Shown here in pieces: positions 15,666 through 24,284 of a stretch of DNA of 40,603 nucleotides. This stretch comes from SAR202 cluster bacterium (GTDB lineage: Bacteria > Chloroflexota > Dehalococcoidia > Lucifugimonadales > VXLM01). Where the stretch lies: assembly GCA_022448725.1 (NCBI GenBank), contig JAKUTR010000019.1, forward strand, positions 1 through 40,603, given 5' to 3'. Position 1 is the first letter of the stretch; each line of letters opens with the position of its first letter. The notes beneath the pieces were generated by a model, which worked only from the letters and a program-made list of their open reading frames with translations, was not told the origin of the DNA and searched no databases. A program made the translations under genes and the position numbers.

Positions 15666-17241
15666 ATGGAGTTGAAGAGCGGCCGCGTCGTAGTGCTTGT
15701 CCCTTCAACAAACCGGTGTTTTTCCCACGGTCAATAACTACGTTCCCATTAACGATAACGTAATCAATACCAACCGGATACTGTTTTGGATCCTCTTTGG
15801 TCGCGTGGGTTTTTACCGCTTGCGGATCAAAGATGACGATGTCAGCTTTGAATCCGTCGCGTAGTAGGCCCCGATCGGGCAGGCCTAATCTTTGAGCGGG
15901 GAAAGAGGTCATCTTGCGGATGGCTTCGGGTAGTCTAAGATGCTTCTCACTTCTGACGTACTCTGCTAGAACGAGTGGGAAACATCCGTACGATCGTGGA
16001 TTCTGATATTCGCCAAGTAAGATCGCGTCTGAGGCGATCATCCCGTACGGATGTGAGATGAACGCATACAGTGTATGGGCGTTGGTGCCGAGGCTGACGA
16101 TGTGAATTCCTAGATTCTCATCGAGGAGTAGATCGCACATAGCATCGACGGGATCCTGGCTCCGCATTTCAGCAATATCGATGATTGACTTGCCATCGTA
16201 GATTTGGTTTTCAGACTTTTTGAAGTTTGTTAACCAAGTTGCGGGGAATTGTTCCTTGTCAACTTCACGTTTTATCCGAGTGCGGTCATCTGGGTCCTTG
16301 AAAGCAGCAATTGCTCGTTCTGGGCCACCGTCCATCGTCCAGTTGGGTACGAGCATCATCAGAGAGGTTCCAGAGTAAGGGTAACTGTAACAGTCGAAAG
16401 TGACATCTAATCCCTCATCTCGACCGTTCTCAACCAGTCCCAGATAGTCAAGGTGACTACCAACGCCCTGGGCAGTTTGGCGGTAGTGAGTTAGGTGGAC
16501 AGGACTCCCGCTACGTCGTCCAATATCGAGAGCTTCGTTCCACGGTTCGAGTAGGCCTAGTTTACGTAGACTAGCTCGAGTATGTGTGTGGTAGAACCCT
16601 CCGTATCGGGCTGATACTCCAGCGATCTCAACTAATTCATCAGTTGAGGCGAATGATCCTGGAGGATAGTCAAGGCCTGTAGATATTCCCCAAGCCCCTT
16701 CCTCCATGGCTTCTTTGGCCACAGCTTTCATCTCTTCAATCTCGCTTGGTGTTGCTGGCCGATCATTCCAGCCCGCGGCCCATATCCGAAGCGCTGCATT
16801 GCCTAGTATAAAAGCGACGTTAATAGCCACGTTATTATCGTATTTCCCAAGTAGCTCAGCGACAGTGAGCCAGTCAGCAGGAAGAGGAGGATACCCGTTA
16901 AATCCGGCGTCAAGCCAGATGGCACGGTGGAGTTCCTCCTGCGATTTGAACGGGGCGTGTGAAATGCCATCAATACCAACGAGTTCCGTAGTAACTCCCT
17001 GACGGATTTTAGGGTCGTGATGAGGTTCCCCTAGTATCGTTAGCCCCGCGTGGGAATGAACGTCAATAAAGCCCGGGCAAACTACCATGCCGTCTGCGTC
17101 AATCGTACGGCTTGCCTCAAGGCTATTTGGATCACCGTGGTAGACCTTGATAGTCTCGTTTTGCACAATAATAGAGGCTCGGAAACTTGGGCTGCCACTA
17201 CCATCAATGATAGCCCCGTTTTTTATAAGTAAATCAAACAT
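15655..17241 (-). CDS. Amidohydrolase, N-acyl-D-amino-acid deacylase family
   Basis: A 528-residue metal-dependent hydrolase with the split beta-sandwich plus TIM-barrel layout of the urease superfamily. It shows N-terminal sandwich DLLIKNGAIIDGSG, the first metal motif GFIDVHSH (H62, H64), the IRQGVTT strand typical of D-aminoacylases, a later THTR segment, SPVHLTHYRQ, and the C-terminal sandwich return GFKADIVIFDP. In characterised D-aminoacylases the loop after RQGVTT is GNCG with a metal-binding cysteine; here it is GIDG (D91), so the metal site may differ. It probably acts on N-acylated D-amino acids or a related cyclic or N-carbamoyl amide. Its 3' end overlaps the kinase gene by 11 bases, tail to tail. 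Confidence 0.85.
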   Translation of the reverse strand: MFDLLIKNGAIIDGSGSPSFRASIIVQNETIKVYHGDPNSLEASRTIDADGMVVCPGFIDVHSHAGLTILGEPHHDPKIRQGVTTELVGIDGISHAPFKSQEELHRAIWLDAGFNGYPPLPADWLTVAELLGKYDNNVAINVAFILGNAALRIWAAGWNDRPATPSEIEEMKAVAKEAMEEGAWGISTGLDYPPGSFASTDELVEIAGVSARYGGFYHTHTRASLRKLGLLEPWNEALDIGRRSGSPVHLTHYRQTAQGVGSHLDYLGLVENGRDEGLDVTFDCYSYPYSGTSLMMLVPNWTMDGGPERAIAAFKDPDDRTRIKREVDKEQFPATWLTNFKKSENQIYDGKSIIDIAEMRSQDPVDAMCDLLLDENLGIHIVSLGTNAHTLYAFISHPYGMIASDAILLGEYQNPRSYGCFPLVLAEYVRSEKHLRLPEAIRKMTSFPAQRLGLPDRGLLRDGFKADIVIFDPQAVKTHATKEDPKQYPVGIDYVIVNGNVVIDRGKNTGLLKGQALRRGRSSTPSTT

Positions 17242-17403
17242 CGTTATGCCTCCACGATAAAGCCATAGTAAGCCACATTAGACTATAGGTCGCAATTAGG
17301 GAGCCCCTTATCGGGCACTAGGCCACAGGGAAAGGCCATGAATGCTCAGTAGGGGTGTTCGTTCTGTCTGCCTATGCCGTATTAGACCACGAAACCAAGA
17401 AAC

Positions 17404-18132
17404 TCAAGTAGCCGAATTCTCGTCGATACCCAACTCATACTCTTCTGGTTCGTCCCAGTGGCGAACCTGCCGGCGTCGTTTATGTCCTAGTAACGCACGC
17501 GCCAGAACTAGACCTGTAAGTCCTCCAACCCCCAATGTTAGTGGTATATTCACATCATAATAAATGCTTAGGGCGACGAGCGTTGCGTATCCAAAAACTG
17601 TGCCGAGCAGCGACGTATAAGGCATTTTCTGTCCACCGAGAGTGATCAGAAGTGCCACTAATATACTGATCACTCCGAATACAGGAAATATCGCCAAAAT
17701 GATACCTCCAAGAGTCACCAGACCGTCTCCACCTCTGAACCCAGTGAATAGTGACTTCCAATGTCCGAAGATTGCAGCTCCTGCAGGTATGAGCAGCCAA
17801 GTTCCCTCTACACCGATGAGTCGTTCGGCGAGTAAGATCGTTCCAGCGCCCTTAACCAAATCGCCGATAGAAACCATAGCGGCTGGTACTGCACCAACAT
17901 TCCGTAGAACGTTTGAGGCGCCAGCAAGTTTAGTGCCCTTGGAGAATATACTCTTACCACTGCGCTGTTTGGTAATAAGGTCCGCTAGCGGTAGCGACCC
18001 TATAAGGTACGCGGCACCGCTCGCTATAAGTACCGGAGGGGCTAGGTTCAGAAATTCGCTCAATTGCGTGTCCAGTGTAGTGAGTTCGCTTCTGATTATA
18101 GCGTTATGCCACGAGGTAGGCCAACCGATCAA
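17404..18132 (-). CDS. plsY: Divergent glycerol-3-phosphate acyltransferase, PlsY-like membrane protein
   Basis: A 242-residue polytopic membrane protein with the PlsY layout: about five hydrophobic segments, starting AAYLIGSLPLADLI. PlsY uses acyl-phosphate to acylate glycerol-3-phosphate, making lysophosphatidate at the inner membrane. The three PlsY motifs are recognisable but altered: SGKSIFSKGTKLAGASNVLRNVG replaces the usual G-S-G-N-P-G-A-T-N loop (split here: KLAGASNVLR), and GHWKSLFTGFRGGDG replaces GH.FPVFL.FKGGKG. The lysine of GGKG is aspartate here. A charged tail (HKRRRQVRHWDEPEEYE) follows the last span. The start at TTG 18132 is uncertain; about 30 residues precede the conserved part. 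It lies 104 bases downstream of btuD on the same strand. Confidence 0.75.
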   Translation of the reverse strand: MIGWPTSWHNAIIRSELTTLDTQLSEFLNLAPPVLIASGAAYLIGSLPLADLITKQRSGKSIFSKGTKLAGASNVLRNVGAVPAAMVSIGDLVKGAGTILLAERLIGVEGTWLLIPAGAAIFGHWKSLFTGFRGGDGLVTLGGIILAIFPVFGVISILVALLITLGGQKMPYTSLLGTVFGYATLVALSIYYDVNIPLTLGVGGLTGLVLARALLGHKRRRQVRHWDEPEEYELGIDENSAT

Positions 18133-18236
18133 CTCAAGTATGGATTTTCCAGAAAATCATCACGACTGGCTAACTCAACCTGCTAAGGACTATCGCTGTA
18201 GAGACTGAGGGCGTTTTGAGATTCCCCTTAAGGTAA

Positions 18237-19010
18237 TTATTTTCGAACCCCTACCACAACAGGCGACCCCGTAGTCGGGTGTCTCATGACAATAACTTCT
18301 GTGTCATAAGCACGAGAGATGATTTCTGGCTTAAGGACATCTACAGGCGAACCATCGGCATGCACCACACCCTCAGCCAGCATGATCAATCTATCGCAAT
18401 ATTGTGCCGCAAGAGATAGGTCATGCATCGCGATAATAACAGAGCCTTGCCGCTTCCTTTGTGTGTCTGCGACGATGCCTAGTACCTTACTTTGGTGAGC
18501 GATATCGAGGTTGGCTGTGGGCTCATCTAGGAGGATCAAAGGAGTTTCCTGTGCAATTGCCATGGCGATGACAATTCGTTGTCTTTCTCCCCCGGATAGC
18601 GTTGTGATGGCCCTATCGGCGAACTGTAAAGTATCAGTCATATGCATCGCGTTGAGGGCGATTTCATGGTCATTCTTGCTCTCCCAGTCATATAGCTTAA
18701 GGTGGGCGTTGCGGCCCATTAGTACCAAGTCAATGACTTTGTACCATTCAGGGAGGGGGGGTGTTTGTGGTGCTACAGCGACAAGTCTTGCTCTTTCACT
18801 GGGCGGGTACTCAGCACTAGCCTTACTGTTGATGAGGACGTCACCAGTCGATGGTTTTATAACACCACTGATAAGGTTTAATAGCGTAGTTTTTCCAGCT
18901 CCATTGGGCCCAATGATCCCCACTACCTCACTACCTGCCACCTCAATGTCTATACCGCGGAGCACATCCGTACCTTGGTATGAGAATCTGACATCTTGTA
19001 ATTTAAGCAT
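18237..19010 (-). CDS. btuD: Cobalamin ABC transporter, ATP-binding subunit
   Basis: A 257-residue ABC ATPase of the FecE/BtuD/HmuV type that powers import through the BtuC-like permease. Walker A GPNGAGKTT (34-42), the Q-loop (APQTPPLP), the signature LSGGERQR, Walker B LILLDEPT and the H-loop (IIAMHD) are all present. It is the third gene of btuF-btuC-btuD, with a 2-base gap after btuC. Assignment to vitamin B12 rather than siderophore-iron rests on the cobalamin riboswitch ahead of btuF, because the protein family alone does not separate the two. Confidence 0.9.
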   Translation of the reverse strand: MLKLQDVRFSYQGTDVLRGIDIEVAGSEVVGIIGPNGAGKTTLLNLISGVIKPSTGDVLINSKASAEYPPSERARLVAVAPQTPPLPEWYKVIDLVLMGRNAHLKLYDWESKNDHEIALNAMHMTDTLQFADRAITTLSGGERQRIVIAMAIAQETPLILLDEPTANLDIAHQSKVLGIVADTQRKRQGSVIIAMHDLSLAAQYCDRLIMLAEGVVHADGSPVDVLKPEIISRAYDTEVIVMRHPTTGSPVVVGVRK

Positions 19011-19012
19011 GG

Positions 19013-20110
19013 CTATAGGCCAAACCTTATACCCCGGCGTAGTAAGTAAAGGAAGAAAGGAGCACCGAAGAAAGCTGTAACGACACCGACGGGTAACTCC
19101 GTTGGGCTGATAATGGTTCGCGCCGTAAGATCCGCAATAATTAAAATCCCTGCACCACTTAGGGCCGCCATGGGGATCAATGTTCGGTAATCGGTTCCCC
19201 AGATAAGCCTGACCGCGTGTGGTGCAATTAAGCCGACAAAGCCTATCAATCCACTGAAAGACACCGCTCCAGCAGTTGCAAGCGAAGCACCTAAGATTAG
19301 GAGGAATTTTGTACGTTCAGTATTGACTCCCATTTGGTTAGCATGACCTTCTTCCAGTTGCATAACGTTTAGAACACGACCGTATATAACGATGAGGGCT
19401 GCTGCTGGTAGGACGTAAATTACTGTCAACGCGCATTTAGTCCAATTTGCTTCAATAAACCCACCTAATAACCAACTTAGAATTGGACGAAGATCATCAT
19501 CCCCCAGCATCATGATCAGTGTGGTGGCAGCCGCCATCAACGAGGAGACCGCGACGCCAGCCAAAATCAGTGTTGTAATTGGTAAACCGCCGGTGTTTTT
19601 CGCCACGCTGTAGGTAATGAATACAGCCAACAGTGCACCAACAAACGCAGCTATTGGTAGGAAAGTGGTTATTGACATCAAGTTACCGAGTGGGGTTGCT
19701 AGCATGACTGTTGCTCCAAGTCCTGCTCCTGCGGCTACCCCTATCAGGTAGGGGTCAGCCAGAGGATTACGAAATACTCCCTGGTATGTTGCACCAGACA
19801 TCGCTAATGTAGCGCCGACGATTGCAGCGAGAACGACCCGCGGTATACGTAATTGCCATAAGATAGTTTCCCACTCGTTTGACCAAGAAGTGGGTAACTC
19901 AATTCCTGGCAATTTGTTGATGACAATCTTTACGCTCTGTAATAGTGGGATGTCCACGCTACCGATGCTTGATGCTAAAAAGCCGATGAGAATAAGTGAC
20001 GCTATACCTCCGATTACTCGGTTCCAAGGATAGCTTGCCTTTACAGGGGGAATCTCTAGCTTCGCATTGGGCATAGATGTCTTACTGCTAGATGACGACA
20101 TAGGGTCCAC
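19013..20110 (-). CDS. btuC: Cobalamin ABC transporter, permease subunit (FecCD family)
   Basis: A 365-residue FecCD/BtuC permease with about ten hydrophobic spans. Family landmarks are LRIPRVVLAAIVGATLAMSG followed by YQGVFRNPLADPYLIGVAAG, then LLGGFIEANW, and the ATPase-coupling segment SFSGLIGFVGLIAPHAVRLI, with the closing ELPVGVVTAFFGAPFFLYLL near the C-terminus. A polar N-terminal extension of about 30 residues precedes the first span. It sits 6 bases after btuF and 2 bases before btuD, so the three are one transcript under the cobalamin riboswitch. Confidence 0.92.
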   Translation of the reverse strand: MDPMSSSSSKTSMPNAKLEIPPVKASYPWNRVIGGIASLILIGFLASSIGSVDIPLLQSVKIVINKLPGIELPTSWSNEWETILWQLRIPRVVLAAIVGATLAMSGATYQGVFRNPLADPYLIGVAAGAGLGATVMLATPLGNLMSITTFLPIAAFVGALLAVFITYSVAKNTGGLPITTLILAGVAVSSLMAAATTLIMMLGDDDLRPILSWLLGGFIEANWTKCALTVIYVLPAAALIVIYGRVLNVMQLEEGHANQMGVNTERTKFLLILGASLATAGAVSFSGLIGFVGLIAPHAVRLIWGTDYRTLIPMAALSGAGILIIADLTARTIISPTELPVGVVTAFFGAPFFLYLLRRGIRFGL

Positions 20111-20116
20111 TTTTTT

Positions 20117-21112
20117 TCATCTGAAAGTTTCTGGATACGCTAACCGTGCAAGTTCCTCGACTGCTTCTATGAACCTAGGACTTGCGACACTTAGTCCATC
20201 TGAGGTTAGTGTGTAGACGCGATTATTTTTTATGGCATTAACGTTAGCAAATGCATCCTGGTCTACGAACCTGTCTCTATTGGGTGTGATTATGATTTCG
20301 GGGTTACGATCTACTATAACTTCAGGACTAAGTTGCTGGTATCCATCTATGTCGTGAGCGATGTTTTGAAGTTTAAGGAATGTAAGAACCTCTCCCACCA
20401 AAGTATTTGCGCCAGGAGTCCAAAGGTCCCCTGTGTCATGGAATATTTTTTGCCCGATGTTGACATTGTCGATAGTGCTTTGGATCAATTCAACCCGATT
20501 CTCAAATTCAGCGGCGACTTGTTCTGCGCGTTCTATTGCTCCAGTGATACGGCCCCACAAGCGTATGTCATTTGCTACTTCCCTAAAATTGGACCCAAGA
20601 CTCTTTCTATACAGGACTGTAATGCCAGTCTTTTCTACGTCGTCAACGAACCCTTCGGAGAAGAAGAAGACAAGGTCTGGCTTTAAGGCAACGATCTGCT
20701 CGATGTTAATGCTGAAAGCTGACCCAAGTTTAGGGATGTCTTCAGTCTCGGGAGGATGGGTCACGAAGTCGTGAGTACCAATGATGCGCTGTCCTTCGCC
20801 GATTGCGAAGAGTATCTCTACAACGGCTGAATCATAAGCGATGATACGTTCAGGAAACTCATGCAACTGTATGTCCAGACCGCGTGAATCACGGATAGTT
20901 ATTGGGAATGGCGTAGCAAGGGAATTAGATCTGGTCGGAGTCGTCAAAAGAGGCAGCGAAGGAGACTCGTTGTTATTGTTTGGTGAAATTTGAGAGGCTC
21001 CCTCCGTGGCCTCATCAAGTAGTCCTTTCTTGGTGTCTGAACTATTGCAGCCTACTACGGTGAGACTGGCTAGTATGGTGATCATAAGAGCCAGGCCTTT
21101 TGCTACTGTCAT
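20117..21112 (-). CDS. btuF: Cobalamin ABC transporter, substrate-binding lipoprotein
   Basis: A 331-residue class III solute-binding lipoprotein. The signal peptide ends in the lipobox V-V-G-C (C22). A Ser/Thr/Asn-rich linker up to about residue 70 tethers the binding domain outside the membrane. The domain has the BtuF/FepB layout: PERIIAYDSAVVEILFAIG, an IVALKPDLVFFF strand, a long backbone helix, and the second lobe DRNPEIIITPNRDRF. The start is ATG 21112 with GGAGG 8 bases upstream. It is the first gene after the cobalamin riboswitch and terminator, which makes B12 or a cobamide the likely ligand. Confidence 0.9.
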   Translation of the reverse strand: MTVAKGLALMITILASLTVVGCNSSDTKKGLLDEATEGASQISPNNNNESPSLPLLTTPTRSNSLATPFPITIRDSRGLDIQLHEFPERIIAYDSAVVEILFAIGEGQRIIGTHDFVTHPPETEDIPKLGSAFSINIEQIVALKPDLVFFFSEGFVDDVEKTGITVLYRKSLGSNFREVANDIRLWGRITGAIERAEQVAAEFENRVELIQSTIDNVNIGQKIFHDTGDLWTPGANTLVGEVLTFLKLQNIAHDIDGYQQLSPEVIVDRNPEIIITPNRDRFVDQDAFANVNAIKNNRVYTLTSDGLSVASPRFIEAVEELARLAYPETFR

Positions 21113-21182
21113 CCCTACGTCCTCCTAATTCGTTATCTGTTCATTAACCTTCTGGAAGGAGCATTTGTAGGTAAACGGTCGC

Positions 21183-21210
21183 AAAAAAGCCCCGATTGGG
21201 TGTCGGGGCT
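21183..21210 (-). terminator. Intrinsic terminator forming the riboswitch expression platform
   Basis: On the minus strand AGCCCCGA (21210-21203) pairs with TCGGGGCT (21195-21188) around a 7-base loop, followed by a run of T (21188-21183). It lies between the cobalamin aptamer and btuF. This suggests transcription attenuation: ligand-bound aptamer leaves the terminator free and the btu genes off. The anti-terminator pairing partner was not identified. Confidence 0.85.
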
Positions 21211-21216
21211 ACTCAA

Positions 21217-21394
21217 GCAGCGTGCCGAGACCTCAACCTCGAAGGTCTTACTGACATCAAGCGCAAGACGTTGATCGGACTCGATCTCTTCATGAGATCC
21301 TACCGCTGCGGGACAGTGCCGGATTTTGACCGGCTTCCTCGTTTTTAGCCTCTCGGAAGTTACTCAAATTACCACTTTGCTGAGAGGCACCTGC
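21217..21394 (-). promoter_or_regulatory. Cobalamin riboswitch
   Basis: On the minus strand the closing stem GCAGGTGCC (21394-21386) pairs with GGCACGCTGC (21226-21217) with one bulged G. Inside is a TCTC/GAGA stem, then the hallmark core: GCCGGTCAAAATCCGGC (21334-21318), a hairpin, joined directly to ACTGTCCCGCAGC (21317-21305). This closely follows the B12 aptamer consensus 'CCGGT..AA.TCCGG..CTG.CCCGC'. It lies upstream of btuF-btuC-btuD and is followed by an intrinsic terminator. The 5' and 3' limits are estimated from the closing stem. Confidence 0.9.
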
Positions 21395-21425
21395 GCCGAC
21401 ATTCAATTGTTAGTGTGCGTTGTGA

Positions 21426-21454
21426 ATAATACGATCGTATCAGAACATGCTCAA
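21426..21454 (-). promoter_or_regulatory. Sigma70-type promoter for the riboswitch-btu operon
   Basis: On the minus strand TTGAGC (21454-21449) is followed after 17 bases by TATTAT (21431-21426), about 32 bases before the aptamer. A TTGACA just upstream is spaced 20 bases from a possible TGATAC and is a weaker alternative. Confidence 0.5.
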
Positions 21455-21503
21455 TGACTGGGTGTCAATCCTTCTGGGCACATTATGGGGGAGGGGATTG
21501 TAA

Positions 21504-21854
21504 ATGCACTTGACCACAACACCTTGGGCTGGTAGCTTCTTTGTACCTAATATGTTGGGTGTGTTTATGGCTTACTATATGATTATTGACGCGGAAATAC
21601 TTGATCATGATAAGTACGCCCAATATGTCGCAGCAGTGACTTCTGTTGTGGAGAGGTTTGGAGGTCGATACTTGGTTCGTGGGGGTGAAGTCGAGCTGTT
21701 CGCTGGTGATTACGATGGTAACCGGCAGGTTGTGATTGAATTTGAGTCAAAACATCAGGCTAGAGCTTTTTGGGATTCCTCTGAATACGCAGCGACCAAA
21801 ACTCTTCGTGAAGGTGCATCCCGAGGGAGTGCTTTGGGAGTGGAAGGTGTTTGA
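21504..21854 (+). CDS. DUF1330 domain protein (EthD/ABM-like ferredoxin fold)
   Basis: A 116-residue protein whose residues 22-116 are a DUF1330 domain: MAYYMIIDAEILDHDKYAQY, GGRYLVRGGEVELFAGDY and VVIEFESKHQARAFWDSSEY. This is the usual pattern of the dimeric alpha/beta barrel domain. DUF1330 has no proven general function. The ATG at 21504 has a good ribosome site (GAGGGG), which gives a 21-residue extension; the ATG at 21567 starts exactly at the domain but lacks one. It is a lone gene between the riboswitch-controlled operon (divergent) and gyrB. Confidence 0.85.
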   Translation: MHLTTTPWAGSFFVPNMLGVFMAYYMIIDAEILDHDKYAQYVAAVTSVVERFGGRYLVRGGEVELFAGDYDGNRQVVIEFESKHQARAFWDSSEYAATKTLREGASRGSALGVEGV

Positions 21855-22228
21855 CTTCTTCGATGTTCTGCCTGTCCTGGTTATTGAAAATGTTTTGGAC
21901 TGATTTGGGACATACTTTGAATATGGGTTGACTGATGCCCTGACCGATGCCCTCGTCGATTAATAGGGTTTGTTGGTCTATTTTGCTGGCTGACACGCAA
22001 AAACAAGCGTCGGGTCACCGCATCGGTCTACCGGCCAGTTACCCTGCTCTCTTTTGGGTATGTGATACAGGCTATATGCCGCAATGCGAACTACTTGATG
22101 GCAGTTTTTGTGCATGGTAGACTACAGCTATTAGTCAGGGTTTAGGATTGTGTATAGCATTCGGTTAAAAATCTGGGCACAAAAACTTGAGTGGGACTAG
22201 GCTAGATCACAGGGGTTAGGAGACGCAC
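21855..22228. other. Intergenic region upstream of gyrB
   Basis: These 374 bases have no gene or RNA that I can support. The only clear element is the promoter-like pair at 22095-22123, about 105 bases before the gyrB start; AGGAG lies before the ATG. Confidence 0.4.
22095..22123 (+). promoter_or_regulatory. Candidate gyrB promoter
   Basis: TTGATG (22095-22100), a 17-base spacer, and TAGACT (22118-22123). It gives a leader of about 100 bases. The spacing is ideal and four to five bases match each box. Confidence 0.45.
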
Positions 22229-24175
22229 ATGGCGACCAAACAAGACGCTTATTCCGCTAGTGATATCCAGGTTCTGGAGGGTATGGAGGCTGTTCGTAAG
22301 CGTCCTGGGATGTACATTGGGGGCACTGACCAACGTGGTATTCACCAGCTGATTTTCGAGCCTGTCGATAATGCGATCGACGAGTTCATGGCTGGGTTCT
22401 CTTCCCGAGTTGACATTCTAGTGGATCGTGAAGGAGTCGTAACAGTCACTGATGACGGGAGAGGCATCCCTGTCGATAAGCACAAGGCTACAGGCGTGTC
22501 CGCACTTGAGACCGTTATGACGACCCTTCACGCTGGAGGAAAGTTTGGGGGTAAGGCCTATTCGGTATCGTCGGGACTCCATGGTGTAGGTGTTTCTGCA
22601 GTTAACGCTTTATCTGAATGGCTCACTGTAGATGTATATCGTAACAAGCGTCATTACACCCAAAAATTTGCGCAAGGCCAACCAGTTTCCAAACTTAAAT
22701 CAACCGCGCTGAGTGAGTCTGACGAGGCGAAAACAGGAACGGTTATTACCTTTAAGCCGGACATCGGTATTTTTGGAGAAATCAGCTACGAGTTCTCCGT
22801 GCTCTCGCAGCGATTTAAAGAAATCGCTTACCTTAATAAAGGTTTCACAGTTCACTTCCGTAACGAATGGCAGGCGGAGTTGTTCGAAAGCGAACCTCAG
22901 GAGGTGACTTACTTATTTGAAGGTGGGATAGCTGAGTTTGTAGAGTCTTTAAATAAGACCCGTAACCCTTTACACAAAAAACCTGTTTACATTGAGAAAA
23001 AAATCGAAACGACTTATGTAGAAACTGCACTCCAATGGAACGATGGTTTCTCAGAGTCAGTTTTCGCGTTTGCTAACACGATTAACAATATTGATGGCGG
23101 TTCTCACATTACCGGAATTAGGGCAGCCATTACCCGTGTCCTTAACGATTACGGGAGAAAAGAAAAACTGATCAAAGAGGGCGAGGAGAATTTAGCAGGT
23201 GAAGATACTCGTGCAGGCCTTGCTGCAATAGTAAGCGTCAAAATCCCCGAACCCCAGTTTGAAGGGCAAACCAAACGTAAGCTAAATAATCCTGAAGTCC
23301 GGCCACATGTTGAGATAGTAGTGGCCGAAGCCCTTCAAATGCATCTGGAAGATAACCCGCAGGATGCTAAACGAATAATTGAGAAATGTGTTGTGTCACA
23401 GCGGGCACGGGATGCTGCACGCAAGGCCCGGGAACTCATCACCCGGAAAAATGCGATGGATACTGGAGCCTTGCCGGGTAAGCTTGCTGATTGCTCTGAC
23501 AAGAATCCAGAGAACTGCGAACTTTATATAGTGGAAGGAGACTCAGCAGGCGGAACCGCCAAAATGGGCCGAGATCGGTCCAATCAAGCCGTACTGCCTT
23601 TACGTGGGAAGATACTTAATGTCGAGAAAGCCAGAGAAGACAAAATGTTATCCCATGAAGAGATTAAGGCCCTTATTATCGCAATTGGAGCTGGCTTGGG
23701 AGAGGATTTTGATCTCGCGAAGCTCAGGTACCATCGGATAATCATCATGACTGACGCGGATGTGGATGGTCAGCATATACGTACGCTGCTACTGACCTTC
23801 TTTTTCAGAAATATGTTCCCGTTGATTGCGAATGGGCACCTCTATATTGCACAACCTCCTCTTTATAAGGTAACTTCCGGACGGAAACAACGTTGGATTA
23901 TTGATGAAGCTGATCTGGAGAAACAGATCGCTGAGTTTTCAGGTGAAGGGGCAAAGAAATCCTACAGTGTGCAGCGCTATAAAGGTCTTGGCGAGATGAG
24001 CGCGGAACAACTCTGGGATACAACACTCGATCCGACGTCGCGGACTCTCTTGAGGGTCGAAACTCAGGATGCCGCAATGGCGGATGAACTCTTTTCGCTG
24101 CTCATGGGCGATGTAGTGCCTCCTCGCCGCGAATTTATTGAATCACATGCCTTAGAAGCGGACGTGGACGCATAG
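22229..24175 (+). CDS. gyrB: DNA gyrase / type IIA topoisomerase subunit B
   Basis: A 648-residue ATPase subunit that pairs with GyrA to supercoil DNA. It has the GHKL ATP site: EPVDNAIDE (the catalytic E before DN), DDGRGIPVD, LHAGGKF and GLHGVGVSAVNALS. The TOPRIM metal-binding motifs are EGDSAGG, PLRGKILNVEKA and DADVDGQHIRTL, followed by the closing QRYKGLGEMSAEQLWDTT. Its length fits the short GyrB class without the proteobacterial insert. ParE cannot be excluded by sequence alone. The first glutamate motif reads EPVDNAIDEFMAG instead of the usual EVVDNSIDEAMAG. It starts at ATG 22229 with AGGAG upstream and stands just upstream of tsaE. Confidence 0.95.
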   Translation: MATKQDAYSASDIQVLEGMEAVRKRPGMYIGGTDQRGIHQLIFEPVDNAIDEFMAGFSSRVDILVDREGVVTVTDDGRGIPVDKHKATGVSALETVMTTLHAGGKFGGKAYSVSSGLHGVGVSAVNALSEWLTVDVYRNKRHYTQKFAQGQPVSKLKSTALSESDEAKTGTVITFKPDIGIFGEISYEFSVLSQRFKEIAYLNKGFTVHFRNEWQAELFESEPQEVTYLFEGGIAEFVESLNKTRNPLHKKPVYIEKKIETTYVETALQWNDGFSESVFAFANTINNIDGGSHITGIRAAITRVLNDYGRKEKLIKEGEENLAGEDTRAGLAAIVSVKIPEPQFEGQTKRKLNNPEVRPHVEIVVAEALQMHLEDNPQDAKRIIEKCVVSQRARDAARKARELITRKNAMDTGALPGKLADCSDKNPENCELYIVEGDSAGGTAKMGRDRSNQAVLPLRGKILNVEKAREDKMLSHEEIKALIIAIGAGLGEDFDLAKLRYHRIIIMTDADVDGQHIRTLLLTFFFRNMFPLIANGHLYIAQPPLYKVTSGRKQRWIIDEADLEKQIAEFSGEGAKKSYSVQRYKGLGEMSAEQLWDTTLDPTSRTLLRVETQDAAMADELFSLLMGDVVPPRREFIESHALEADVDA

Positions 24176-24284
24176 TTTTCTGTGGGGTATTAAGGTAAAT
24201 ACGGTATACGGCCAGGTATCTTTCTGGGATAAAGGTGAGAACGGGCACTATCTGTCATATCTTACTTCTGGGTGCGTAGTCTAG

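Noticed and set aside
18237-21112. Iron-siderophore ABC transporter
   Set aside because: The protein families fit both iron-siderophore and B12 uptake, but the cobalamin riboswitch directly upstream favours B12.
21760-21996. 78-residue minus-strand frame after the DUF1330 gene
   Set aside because: Its second half is antisense to the DUF1330 coding sequence and it has no recognisable domain or start signal.
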